Positions 53,387-60,488 of a DNA stretch of 64,000 nt are shown here, piece by piece; within the stretch, counting starts at the first letter, position 1, and each line of letters begins with the position of its first letter. The stretch lies in NCBI GenBank assembly GCA_015059865.1, contig SUZP01000003.1, forward strand, positions 19,490-83,489, read 5' to 3'. Origin of the DNA: Rikenellaceae bacterium. Its GTDB lineage: Bacteria; Bacteroidota; Bacteroidia; Bacteroidales; Rikenellaceae. A program made the translations under genes and the position numbers. The notes below the pieces were generated by a model. It did no database searches. It was not told where the DNA came from and saw only the letters and a program-made list of their open reading frames with translations.

Positions 53387-53409
53387 TGAAAATTGAAAAT
53401 TGATAATTG
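53387..53409. repeat. Heptanucleotide array (AATTGAA units)
   Basis: Three units of the AATTGAA/AATTGAT type lead directly into the first copy of the 85-bp element. Confidence 0.85.
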
Positions 53410-53494
53410 ACCTTCGGTCTTCACTGCTCCGCCTCGGCAAAGTCTGCAAGCAGTCTCTACTCTCGGCTCAATCGCAGCGGTGACAATTAAAGGT
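53410..53494 (+). repeat. 85-bp dispersed element, copy 1
   Basis: Begins ACCTT and ends AAGGT; imperfect inverted arms (TCACTGCTCCG near the left end, CGCAGCGGTGA near the right) and an inner hairpin. It differs from copies 2 and 3 at two positions. It lies between two glycosyltransferase genes of the same leftward cluster. Confidence 0.92.
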
Positions 53495-53506
53495 ATGGTA
53501 TGTGTT

Positions 53507-54544
53507 TTATATATTTCTCTCGTCTCTCGTCTCTCGTCTCTCGTCTAATTTTGGAAATATTTTTCTTCCAAGAAGATAACGCAGAACTATCGAGCCGTAG
53601 TATACAGGTGCTTCGCGTTTCACATTTCTGCGTATCTGTTTACGCTCTGCCGAGAGGCGTCTATGCCAACGCAGGAAGTCGCGCCACGCCTGCCATACCG
53701 CCTTTGCACTCTGCCTTTTGCCCTGCAAGGCATAGAGCAGGAACGCTGCAAAGTCCAAGGCAGGTCGCACCACTGCAACCAACAACCTCTGTGCCGTAGG
53801 AGCGCAACGATAGAGCATTGCAAGGTTATTGCGATGGTTGAGCATTGTCTTGAATGGCGAGTCGGCAGAGAGCGTTGCACCGCCCAAGTGGTAGACCTTA
53901 GAGCGTGGCTCCACCACCACCCTCCTGCCCGACAGCCATACGCGCCAACAGAGGTCAATCTCCTCTTGATGTGCGAAAAATTCGGCAGCGAAACCGCCAA
54001 GAGCCGCAAACACCTCTGCTCGACAGCAAAACGCCGCACCACTGCCCCACATCACATCGCAAGGCGTGTCGTATTGTCCCTTGTCGGACTCCACCTCGCT
54101 CAGTATTCGACCACGACAGAATGGATAACCCAAGATGTCGATAAAGCCTCCCGCAGCACCTGCATATTCAAACTTTTCGCGGCACTTGTCGTCAAGAATT
54201 TTCGGCACTACCACCGCCACATCTTCATTCTGTGCCAACTGCGCCAAGAGTGGTTGTAGCCACCCCTCCGCAGGCTCAATATCGGAGTTTAGAAGCACGA
54301 ATACATCGTAGCCCTGCAACTGCTTTAATGCGCGGTTATACCCCTCGGCAAAGCCATAATTCTTGTCAAGCAGAATGAGTTGCAGCTGTGGCATCGCCTC
54401 ACGCAGCCACCTCACCGAGCCGTCGGTCGAGCCGTTGTCGGCAACCACAATATCGGCAGCGGGCGTAGTATTCACCACGCGAGGCAGGTAGTGTTGCAGA
54501 TGTTGCAAGCCATTCCAATTGAGTATTACAACCGCCGTCTTCAT
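53507..54544 (-). CDS. Family 2 glycosyltransferase
   Basis: A 345-residue GT2 enzyme (start 54544, MKTAVVILNWNGLQHL; a GTG nine bases upstream is less likely). It is of the rhamnosyltransferase-like kind: VVADNGSTDGSVRWL, LNSDIEPAEGWLQPLL, the acceptor region MWGSGAAFCCRAEVFAALGGFAAEFF with HQEEIDLCWRVWLSGRR. It may act on cell-surface polysaccharide or lipopolysaccharide. The last 12 residues (LDERRETRDERNI) come from four AGACGAG-type heptamer units at 53518-53545 and look unrelated to the family C-terminus. Confidence 0.9.
   Translation of the reverse strand: MKTAVVILNWNGLQHLQHYLPRVVNTTPAADIVVADNGSTDGSVRWLREAMPQLQLILLDKNYGFAEGYNRALKQLQGYDVFVLLNSDIEPAEGWLQPLLAQLAQNEDVAVVVPKILDDKCREKFEYAGAAGGFIDILGYPFCRGRILSEVESDKGQYDTPCDVMWGSGAAFCCRAEVFAALGGFAAEFFAHQEEIDLCWRVWLSGRRVVVEPRSKVYHLGGATLSADSPFKTMLNHRNNLAMLYRCAPTAQRLLVAVVRPALDFAAFLLYALQGKRQSAKAVWQAWRDFLRWHRRLSAERKQIRRNVKREAPVYYGSIVLRYLLGRKIFPKLDERRETRDERNI
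53518..53545. repeat. Heptanucleotide array encoding a glycosyltransferase C-terminus
   Basis: Four perfect TCTCGTC units (AGACGAG family on the other strand), in the last 12 codons of the gene, which stops at 53507. Confidence 0.9.
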
Positions 54545-54549
54545 CCTTG

Positions 54550-55494
54550 TCACACCTCTGTCTTGTAGTTATCGTAGAATTGCGACTCCTTGTCGGGCAC
54601 AACCTTCCAGCGCTTGTGCGACCACATCCAATACTCTGGCTGTCTCTCGATGGTACGCTCCAAGCATCGCACATATCTTTCAGTAATCTCGTGAGGTTTC
54701 ACCTCCTCCGAGCCATCGAATATCTGTGTGTAGTTGTGGCGATAACGACCTGCGCCCAAGCGCTCCAACTCCAAATAAAATACTGGCAATCCAAACTTCA
54801 ACGCCAACTGCTCACCACCATCAAAAAACAGAGAATCGTGGTTGAGAAAACGGTGCCAGCAGCACCCCTTTGTTATGGGGCAATTCTGGTCTGAGATAAG
54901 CCCCACAACGAGATTTCTGCCATCTATACCGTGGCGATTGGCGACATAGTGGCGCATAAAAAGCTTACTTGCTACAACATCCACCCTGTCGTAGCTACGC
55001 AGGCGTGCGTAGAGTTTATCCATAATTCTACTCGTCAAAGGGCGATATGCCACCACAAGGTGGTGATTTGGCGTGTAGAGATAGAGATTTAGTGCTATCT
55101 CCCAAAATCCATAATGCGAGGTCAAGACCACCACATTGCGCCCCTCGATTACTCTATCAAATCCACTTGTAAGGTTAAATTCCGTACTCTTTGCTCGCTT
55201 CTTATCGTTCATTGCAGCCAACGAGAGTGTTCCTACTATCATCTCGGCAAGGTGGTCGTAGTATTTATTGCAAATATCCTGCAACTCCGACTCACTCCTT
55301 TGCGGAAACGACTCGCGCAATTGACGCATAATAACATCATAGCGATAGCGCACCACCCTGCGCAAGACAAAGGACACGAATGGTGCAAACACCCCATAGC
55401 GCACACATCGTGGAAGTATGCCAAAGAGGTAGCACAAGCACCACAACAACGCCACCACGCAATTTTCGTATATCTCTCTAATCTTACTCTTCAT
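54550..55494 (-). CDS. LpxL/HtrB-type lysophospholipid/lipid A acyltransferase
   Basis: A membrane-associated acyltransferase of 314 residues. The N-terminal hydrophobic helix (CVVALLWCLCYLFGILP) anchors it, and the catalytic HX4E motif is in TSHYGFWEIAL. Other conserved parts are RSESELQDICNKYYDHLAEM, VGLISDQNCPITKGCCWHRFLNHDS and EYWMWSHKRWKV. Such enzymes add the late acyl chain to lipid A; in Bacteroidetes the family can also act on other lipids. Its start codon lies inside the 3' end of rsmI, within a heptamer array, so translation of the two is linked. Confidence 0.92.
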   Translation of the reverse strand: MKSKIREIYENCVVALLWCLCYLFGILPRCVRYGVFAPFVSFVLRRVVRYRYDVIMRQLRESFPQRSESELQDICNKYYDHLAEMIVGTLSLAAMNDKKRAKSTEFNLTSGFDRVIEGRNVVVLTSHYGFWEIALNLYLYTPNHHLVVAYRPLTSRIMDKLYARLRSYDRVDVVASKLFMRHYVANRHGIDGRNLVVGLISDQNCPITKGCCWHRFLNHDSLFFDGGEQLALKFGLPVFYLELERLGAGRYRHNYTQIFDGSEEVKPHEITERYVRCLERTIERQPEYWMWSHKRWKVVPDKESQFYDNYKTEV

Positions 55495-56191
55495 CGCTCG
55501 TCTCTCGTCGCTCGTCTTTCACATTGCATCCTGCCACAACGATTACAAACTCGCCCTTAGGCGCGTGATGACGGAAATGTTCTGCCACCTCGGCAAGCGT
55601 TCCACGCATGGTCTCCTCGAACATCTTTGTAATCTCGCGCGATACGGCCACCTCGCGCTCCTCGCCCAAGACCTCGGCTAACTGCTCCAAGCACTTCACA
55701 ACGCGAAATGGCGACTCGTAAAATATCATTGTTCGCGTCTCCTCGGCCAACGCCTCGATACGCTTCTTGCGACCTTTTTTCTGCGGCAGGAAGCCCTCGA
55801 AACAGAATCTATCGCACGGAAAACCACTCTGCACCAATGCCGGCACAAAGGCCGTAGCACCAGGTAGAGTAACGACATCTATACCTCGCTCAACGCAGGT
55901 ACGCACCAACAAAAATCCGGGGTCTGAGATACCCGGTGTACCTGCATCTGAAACCAACGCGACATCCTTGCCTGCATCTATTGCATCGGCAACAGCCTGC
56001 ACAGTGGCGTGTTCGTTAAATTTGTGATGTGAGCGCAATGGTTTTTCGATACCGAGGTGCTTCAACAGCACCGAACTTGTGCGCGTATCCTCGGCAAGGA
56101 TAAAGTCCACCTCCTTCAAGATACGAATGGCACGGAGAGTGATATCCTCCAAGTTGCCTATCGGTGTAGGTACGATATACAGTTTTGACAT
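55484..56191 (-). CDS. rsmI: 16S rRNA (cytidine1402-2'-O)-methyltransferase
   Basis: SAM-dependent enzyme that methylates the 2'-O of C1402 in 16S rRNA; 235 residues of the tetrapyrrole-methylase fold. Motifs: IVPTPIGNLEDITLRAIRIL, LAEDTRTSSVLLKHL, VSDAGTPGISDPGFLLV, LPGATAFVPALVQSGFPCDRFCFEGFLP and FYESPFRVVKCLEQL. The C-terminal 12 residues (KDERRETSDEE) are encoded by four heptamer units at 55494-55521 and continue past the usual family end. It overlaps the start of the acyltransferase gene by 11 bp. Confidence 0.94.
   Translation of the reverse strand: MSKLYIVPTPIGNLEDITLRAIRILKEVDFILAEDTRTSSVLLKHLGIEKPLRSHHKFNEHATVQAVADAIDAGKDVALVSDAGTPGISDPGFLLVRTCVERGIDVVTLPGATAFVPALVQSGFPCDRFCFEGFLPQKKGRKKRIEALAEETRTMIFYESPFRVVKCLEQLAEVLGEEREVAVSREITKMFEETMRGTLAEVAEHFRHHAPKGEFVIVVAGCNVKDERRETSDEE
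55494..55521. repeat. Heptanucleotide array at the rsmI 3' end
   Basis: TCGCTCG, TCTCTCG, TCGCTCG, TCTTTCA: four units in register spanning the overlap of rsmI with the acyltransferase start codon. Confidence 0.8.
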
Positions 56192-56200
56192 AATCTTTTG

Positions 56201-56995
56201 CTATTCATTAAATTTGCGCTGCAATAGCGACATCACAAATTTTGTTGCCTCCGACTGCGCACGCCACGCAAAATTTTCAGAGATATAAATCACACAATCA
56301 TCGAATGATGGCTGACCATCAAGTGCATCGATTGCTGCATCATACGCCTCCGCATCACCACCGAACAACTCGCGTATCAACATAAACTTATCGGCCACAC
56401 CTATCGCCTCGCGCAAAGAGAGTACAGGAGCACTCTCGGCGACACCCCTCGGACAGGCTATGGTATCTGCAACTGAGGCCTTATCGTGAAATTGCTCTCC
56501 GATAACAGGGGTGTGCTCATCATCGTAGAGCGAGAGCAATGGACTACTCTTTTTTGACGGGAGATGAGAGACGAGAGACGAGAGCTCCTCACTCGGCTCA
56601 GCCTTAATCTCCGCCTTCGGCTCCTCTTTTGTTTCTGCCTTTGGCTCCTCTTTCGTTTCTGTCTTTGGCTCCTCGTTCGGCTCAGTGGTTGGCTCAGTGG
56701 TTGGCTCTATGGCTTTTTCAGCCTCACTCTGCTCCTCCTCGACATCCTCTTCAAAGAGGAGTTCCACCTCAACCTCAGGCTCCTCCGTATCATCCGCAAC
56801 CTCAGGCTCAACATTGAGAGGCTTCACAGCCATTTCAGCGGAACACCCATCTCTCTTATCCGAAAACTTTAATTCGGCATAGGCCTCACGGAGTTCGCCA
56901 AGTACAATATCTCGTTCGAGGTCGCAGAGTCCACCTTCGCGCTCCGCACCCTCCAATATCTGCAACACTCGTTGCAATCTCTGCTTCAAATCCAT
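56201..56995 (-). CDS. Conserved Bacteroidetes protein with variable Glu/Pro/Lys/Thr-rich linker
   Basis: 264 residues, cytoplasmic. A short N-terminal helical region (MDLKQRLQRVLQILEG) is followed by a low-complexity, strongly acidic linker (about 60-165) made of repeats such as KAETKEEP and EPTTEP, then a well-ordered C-terminal domain (REAIGVADKFMLIRELFGGDAEAYDAAIDALDG ... FDDCVIYISENFAWRAQSEATKFVMSLLQRKF). I recognise that last domain as a conserved protein of unknown function in Bacteroidales, often without such a long linker. Three AGACGAG-type heptamers (56562-56582) lie within the linker coding region (SSLVSHLPS). It is the first gene of a cluster with rsmI. Confidence 0.82.
   Translation of the reverse strand: MDLKQRLQRVLQILEGAEREGGLCDLERDIVLGELREAYAELKFSDKRDGCSAEMAVKPLNVEPEVADDTEEPEVEVELLFEEDVEEEQSEAEKAIEPTTEPTTEPNEEPKTETKEEPKAETKEEPKAEIKAEPSEELSSLVSHLPSKKSSPLLSLYDDEHTPVIGEQFHDKASVADTIACPRGVAESAPVLSLREAIGVADKFMLIRELFGGDAEAYDAAIDALDGQPSFDDCVIYISENFAWRAQSEATKFVMSLLQRKFNE
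56562..56582. repeat. Heptanucleotide array inside the acidic-linker gene
   Basis: AGATGAG, AGACGAG, AGACGAG: three units in register within the open reading frame. Confidence 0.8.
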
Positions 56996-57018
56996 AATTG
57001 CACAATTACTTTAATTTG

Positions 57019-57026
57019 CAAAGATA
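57019..57026 (-). promoter_or_regulatory. -7 promoter element for the acidic-linker gene and rsmI cluster
   Basis: Minus-strand TATCTTTG, 23 bp before the start at 56995 and directly after the T run of the pnuT terminator. Confidence 0.65.
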
Positions 57027-57029
57027 ATA

Positions 57030-57072
57030 AAAAAATAGTAAAAGCCAACAGCTTAACGCCATTGGCTTTTAC
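57030..57072 (-). terminator. Terminator of the thiamine operon
   Basis: GTAAAAGCCAA and TTGGCTTTTAC form an 11-bp stem followed on the minus strand by TATTTTTTT, about 20 bp after the pnuT stop. Confidence 0.93.
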
Positions 57073-57092
57073 AAAAAATAGAACTTTCTTAT

Positions 57093-57659
57093 CTACTCCA
57101 AATTTCGTTTCCAACGCAGATACCCCACAACTGCAAGCGCAGTATATAGGCCATACAGAGCTGCTGTAAGCGGAATACCCTTGTAGAGGTAGAGACCTAC
57201 GGTTATGGCATCCACCACAAACCATACAAGCCACTGTTCCAAGTATTTACGCGATAGCATCCACATCGCCACCATCGACAAGGCGGTAGTCATCGCATCC
57301 CAAAATGGCACGGTGCTGTCGGTAAACTCCACCAGTAAGTAGTATATTGCAGCGTGGAGCACTCCATATACGACCACCAACGGAAATGCAAGTCGCAACG
57401 GCGTGTGGGCGATTTTCAGCGGATTATCTTTGCGTTTATGCCCCAACAGCCACACTATCAGACCATACAATCCCGCCAAGATGTAGTATCCCTGCATAGC
57501 GCAGTCGGCATACAGTCCCGATTGATAGTAGAGAGCACAGTGTACACAGGGCATAATTGCTCCTACTATCCACAACCAAATATTGGCTCGGTACTCCAAC
57601 CACAAGTATAGCAGTCCGAGTACCACGCCCACAATTTGTAAAATAAGTTTTAGTTCCAC
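57093..57659 (-). CDS. pnuT: PnuC-family transporter, probable thiamine transporter PnuT
   Basis: An inner membrane carrier of 188 residues with about seven transmembrane segments (QIVGVVLGLLYLWLEYRANIWLWIVGA, YYILAGLYGLIVWLLG, ALYGLYTALAVVGYLRW). Members of this family bring in vitamin-like substrates by facilitated diffusion, trapped by phosphorylation; PnuC carries nicotinamide riboside and PnuT thiamine. WEYRANIW-type and YGLIVWLLG motifs fit. The link to a TPP-riboswitch-controlled TonB receptor gene directly upstream, same strand, favours thiamine. A thiamine pyrophosphokinase gene, usual in such operons, is not present here. Confidence 0.93.
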   Translation of the reverse strand: MELKLILQIVGVVLGLLYLWLEYRANIWLWIVGAIMPCVHCALYYQSGLYADCAMQGYYILAGLYGLIVWLLGHKRKDNPLKIAHTPLRLAFPLVVVYGVLHAAIYYLLVEFTDSTVPFWDAMTTALSMVAMWMLSRKYLEQWLVWFVVDAITVGLYLYKGIPLTAALYGLYTALAVVGYLRWKRNLE

Positions 57660-57666
57660 GACTATA

Positions 57667-57701
57667 AATTGAGAATTAAGAATTGAGAATTAAGAATTAA
57701 A
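57667..57701. repeat. Heptanucleotide array (AATTGAG/AATTAAG units)
   Basis: Five units, left of 85-bp element copy 2. Confidence 0.88.
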
Positions 57702-57707
57702 ATAAAT

Positions 57708-57792
57708 ACCTTTAATTGTCACCGCTGCGATTGAGCCGAGAGCAGAGGCTGCTTGCAGACTTTGCCGAGGCGGAGCAGTGAAGACCGAAGGT
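57708..57792 (-). repeat. 85-bp dispersed element, copy 2 (inverted)
   Basis: Identical to copy 3 after reverse complement. It is flanked by AATTGAG-type units on the left and GTCAATT units on the right, which are complementary to each other, so the intercistronic RNA could form a long hairpin between the TonB receptor and pnuT genes. Confidence 0.93.
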
Positions 57793-57811
57793 CAATTGTC
57801 AATTGTCAATT
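57791..57811. repeat. Heptanucleotide array (GTCAATT units)
   Basis: Three units, ending at the stop codon of the thiamine receptor gene. Confidence 0.88.
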
Positions 57812-60045
57812 TAGAAATGTATTGTTACATTTCCAAGTGCCGAGATGGTTGCCTGTGGGAAGTAGCAAGCCCACGAGCCTCTATCGGCGAGTGTGTCGCC
57901 CTCCAACCACGAGCCACCATAACCACTTGCGCAATACTTCGCATTGAACAAGTTGCCAATCTTCACACCAAATCGCACCTTCTCAATACGCTTTGTGCGA
58001 AGCGTATAGGAGATATCGAGGTCGCTCACGCAGTAGCGTGGCAGGGTTAAATCTTCGTACTGCCCGTTTGTAAGGTACTGCTTGCTGACATAGCGAGTCG
58101 AGAGTCGTGCAGCGAAGCCGTGCGTATGGAAGTCGAAGAATGTACCCGCAATAACCGAAGGCGAGTAGGCAATCGTAGTGCGACCACGCTCAAACGCTAC
58201 GCCATCAATATAATCGACATAGTTCTTAATATGATTTTGGCTCAAAGTGGCGTTACCACCGAGCGAAAACCACTTCGTAGCATTTACCGCCAACGACAAC
58301 TCCACACCTCGGCGGTACGAGTCGGGAACATTGCGCGAGAGCAACTCGCCCGTATCGGACAACTCGCCCGTCTGCACCAGCTGGTCACGATACATCATAT
58401 AATATAGGTTAATGCCGAGCGACACAATCTTTGTATTATAGGTATATCCAGCCTCGATATCGAGCATCTTCTCGGCTGTCGGGTACTCGCCCTTGCGGAT
58501 ATCGGTGAAGTTGTTGCGTGTAGGCTCCTTCTGTCCCACCGCAGCCGAGGCATAAACGGCGTGGTCGCGAGCAAACGAGTAGTGCAAACCCAACTTCGGA
58601 TTGAAGAAGTTGTAGTGGCGGTTGATATTCAGGCTCTGCATCGCCCCCGTAGTATCATCGAAGTTGTCATTTACGCCCGAGATGCGATGCGTAATATGGC
58701 GATACTGCACATCGGCATAGAGATTTAGCCCCTTGGTAATCAACCAATCAACCTTTGCAAAGCACGATGCATCCCACTTTGTCGTATAGTTGCGATAGTA
58801 CTCCGCAGTGGCAAAGTCGGGAGCCTCGGTCAAGCCCGAAATCTCGCCATAGTGAACTCCGTCATAGAGCGATGCCGAAGCGCCGAGCGTTACGGACACA
58901 CGCTCTGCGGTGTAGGCTGCCGAAGCGACCAAACCACCGAAGTTGTTACCCATCACCTTCTTGCGCAGAAGGTTGGTACTCTCAACCAAAGCACCTCCGA
59001 CCTCGATAGGTGCAATACCATAGCCCGGAAGCCACGCATCATTCTTGTAGTTACGATAGTAGCCATTGCCATAGGTGTAGTGGGCGGTAGCGTTGATACG
59101 CCACTTGTCGTTGAAGATATGGCTTACAACCAACTGGTTGTTTATCTGCGTGTAGTTGTCGGTATGGTCATCGAAAAAGCCAACCACCTTATCGCCGATA
59201 ATAATCTCACCCTCAGGGTTGTAGCGGCGATTTTCAGCCATCTGCTCCGCACTCAAACCCGTGTAGGCAAGATAGACCTTCGCCACACCTCCGAACGAGA
59301 GGAGTTTAACCATTGTATTACCCTTGTAGTAGCCCGCCTGCAACATATAAGACGAAAGGTTACTCGATGCTCGCTCGACATAACCGTCAGAGGAGAGGTG
59401 CGACAATCTGCCATCTATCGCCCAGTGTCCGCCGAGCAAGCCCGACGAGAGGGCAATCTCCTGCTTGGCAGTGTTGAAAGAGCCGTAGGAGAGAGATGCG
59501 CGCCCCGAAAACTTCGATGCGGCGGGTGCCGAGGTCATATTGAGCGATGCTCCGAAGGCTCCTGTACCTACGGTTGAGGTGCCGACACCTCGCTGCAACT
59601 GCACCGAGCCAAGCGACGATACAAGGTCGGGCGTATCGTACCAATAGACCGAATGGGTTTCGGCATCATTCATCGGCACACCATTGAGCGTAACATTGAT
59701 GCGTGTAGCATCTGTTCCGCGCACTCGGAACGAGGTTGAGCCTATGCCCGTACCACTCTCCGAAGATATTACGACCGAAGGTAAATTTGCCAAGAGCGAA
59801 GGGATATCCTCGCCATAGTTGCGCTCCTCAATCTCGCTGCGTGAGAGGTTTGTGTGGGCAATAGGAGTAGAGGACTTTGCTCTTACAGCTGTAATCTCCA
59901 CTTGTTGAATGTTCTCGTACATTGCAATAGAGTCAGACGAGAGACGAGAGACGAGAGACGAGAGTTCGTCATCTCCATTTGGTGTTGCTAAGGCAACATT
60001 TGCAGCACATAGTGCTACTGCACAAAAAGAAAAAATCCTTTTCAT
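57811..60045 (-). CDS. TPP-riboswitch-controlled TonB-dependent receptor (probable thiamine receptor)
   Basis: Outer membrane receptor of 744 residues (start 60045; an ATG at 60051 adds two residues). A signal peptide (RIFSFCAVALCAANVALA) is followed by an extension DDELSSLVSRLSSDS that is encoded by heptamer repeats, the TonB-box-like QQVEITAVRA, the plug (SSTSFRVRGTDATRINVTLNGVPMND) and a 22-strand barrel ending in VTIHF. It is controlled by a TPP riboswitch upstream and followed by pnuT, the arrangement known in Bacteroidetes for outer membrane uptake of thiamine or a precursor. Confidence 0.93.
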   Translation of the reverse strand: MKRIFSFCAVALCAANVALATPNGDDELSSLVSRLSSDSIAMYENIQQVEITAVRAKSSTPIAHTNLSRSEIEERNYGEDIPSLLANLPSVVISSESGTGIGSTSFRVRGTDATRINVTLNGVPMNDAETHSVYWYDTPDLVSSLGSVQLQRGVGTSTVGTGAFGASLNMTSAPAASKFSGRASLSYGSFNTAKQEIALSSGLLGGHWAIDGRLSHLSSDGYVERASSNLSSYMLQAGYYKGNTMVKLLSFGGVAKVYLAYTGLSAEQMAENRRYNPEGEIIIGDKVVGFFDDHTDNYTQINNQLVVSHIFNDKWRINATAHYTYGNGYYRNYKNDAWLPGYGIAPIEVGGALVESTNLLRKKVMGNNFGGLVASAAYTAERVSVTLGASASLYDGVHYGEISGLTEAPDFATAEYYRNYTTKWDASCFAKVDWLITKGLNLYADVQYRHITHRISGVNDNFDDTTGAMQSLNINRHYNFFNPKLGLHYSFARDHAVYASAAVGQKEPTRNNFTDIRKGEYPTAEKMLDIEAGYTYNTKIVSLGINLYYMMYRDQLVQTGELSDTGELLSRNVPDSYRRGVELSLAVNATKWFSLGGNATLSQNHIKNYVDYIDGVAFERGRTTIAYSPSVIAGTFFDFHTHGFAARLSTRYVSKQYLTNGQYEDLTLPRYCVSDLDISYTLRTKRIEKVRFGVKIGNLFNAKYCASGYGGSWLEGDTLADRGSWACYFPQATISALGNVTIHF
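59935..59962. repeat. Heptanucleotide array in the thiamine receptor N-terminus
   Basis: Four perfect AGACGAG units; on the coding strand they spell SSLVSRLSS, between the signal peptide and the TonB box. Confidence 0.9.
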
Positions 60046-60166
60046 AACCATTTAAGTTTTTTTTATTAAACAATAGTTTGAAAAGGGGTCGTATGTAAAA
60101 TTACACTCTTCCCGTTCCGGCATTACCCGTTTCGGTTCGATGGGTATAATCTCAGCCGAATACTAA

Positions 60167-60200
60167 TTGATAGTTGATAATTGACAATTGACAATTGACC
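60167..60200. repeat. Heptanucleotide array in P3 (TTGATAG/TTGACAA units)
   Basis: Four units, left of element copy 3; they pair with the AATTCTC/AATTGTC array at 60332-60366. Confidence 0.85.
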
Positions 60201-60282
60201 TTCGGTCTTCACTGCTCCGCCTCGGCAAAGTCTGCAAGCAGCCTCTGCTCTCGGCTCAATCGCAGCGGTGACAATTAAAGGT
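60198..60282 (+). repeat. 85-bp dispersed element, copy 3, inside the TPP riboswitch
   Basis: Identical to copy 2 in the opposite orientation. It lies within the P3 loop of the riboswitch. Between it and the right-hand heptamer array is a further AACGATAAATCGTT-type inverted repeat near 60310-60325. Confidence 0.93.
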
Positions 60283-60331
60283 ATTTTATTTACCAAATAA
60301 ACACTATAAAACGATTTATCGTTTTACTACT

Positions 60332-60366
60332 AATTGTCAATTCTCAATTTTCAATTCTCAATTAAA
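60332..60366. repeat. Heptanucleotide array in P3 (AATTGTC/AATTCTC/AATTTTC)
   Basis: Five units; forms the right arm of P3 together with conserved riboswitch sequence. Confidence 0.88.
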
Positions 60367-60388
60367 TTCAGCACCCCTTATGTCGGTG

Positions 60389-60396
60389 CAAAGGTA
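60389..60396 (-). promoter_or_regulatory. -7 promoter element for the thiamine operon
   Basis: Minus-strand TACCTTTG, 6 bp upstream of the aptamer P1; transcription should begin at the aptamer. Confidence 0.7.
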
Positions 60397-60419
60397 GTAA
60401 AAAAAGTTTAAAGTGCAGA

Positions 60420-60488
60420 GTTAAAAGTTATTTTTATTCATTAGCTAAATTGAAAATTACTTTCAACTACTATCTACTCTCTACTCAC
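60420..60488. repeat. Heptanucleotide remnants near the second receptor gene stop
   Basis: Short AGTTAAA-type sequence near 60420 and CTACTAT/CTACTCT/CTACTCA units at about 60465-60488, directly next to the stop codon at 60489. No gene is visible in 60397-60488. Confidence 0.6.

Larger units (their letters stand above)
60103..60383 (-). ncRNA. TPP riboswitch (THI element) with a greatly enlarged P3
   Basis: Reading leftward: P1 ACAT...GTGT, GGGGTGC (60377-60371), then P3, then CTGAGAT (60155-60149), ACCC, GAACC, and GGGTAATGCC (60128-60119), the TPP-binding core. All conserved parts are in order. Between the two P3 arms (60372-60358 and 60170-60155) lie about 190 nt holding 85-bp element copy 3 and complementary heptamer arrays, so the aptamer is about 280 nt instead of about 100. 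ACCCCTT at 60089-60083 is complementary to the aptamer 5' strand and may be the switching partner. It should bind TPP and turn down the receptor gene. Confidence 0.9.
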
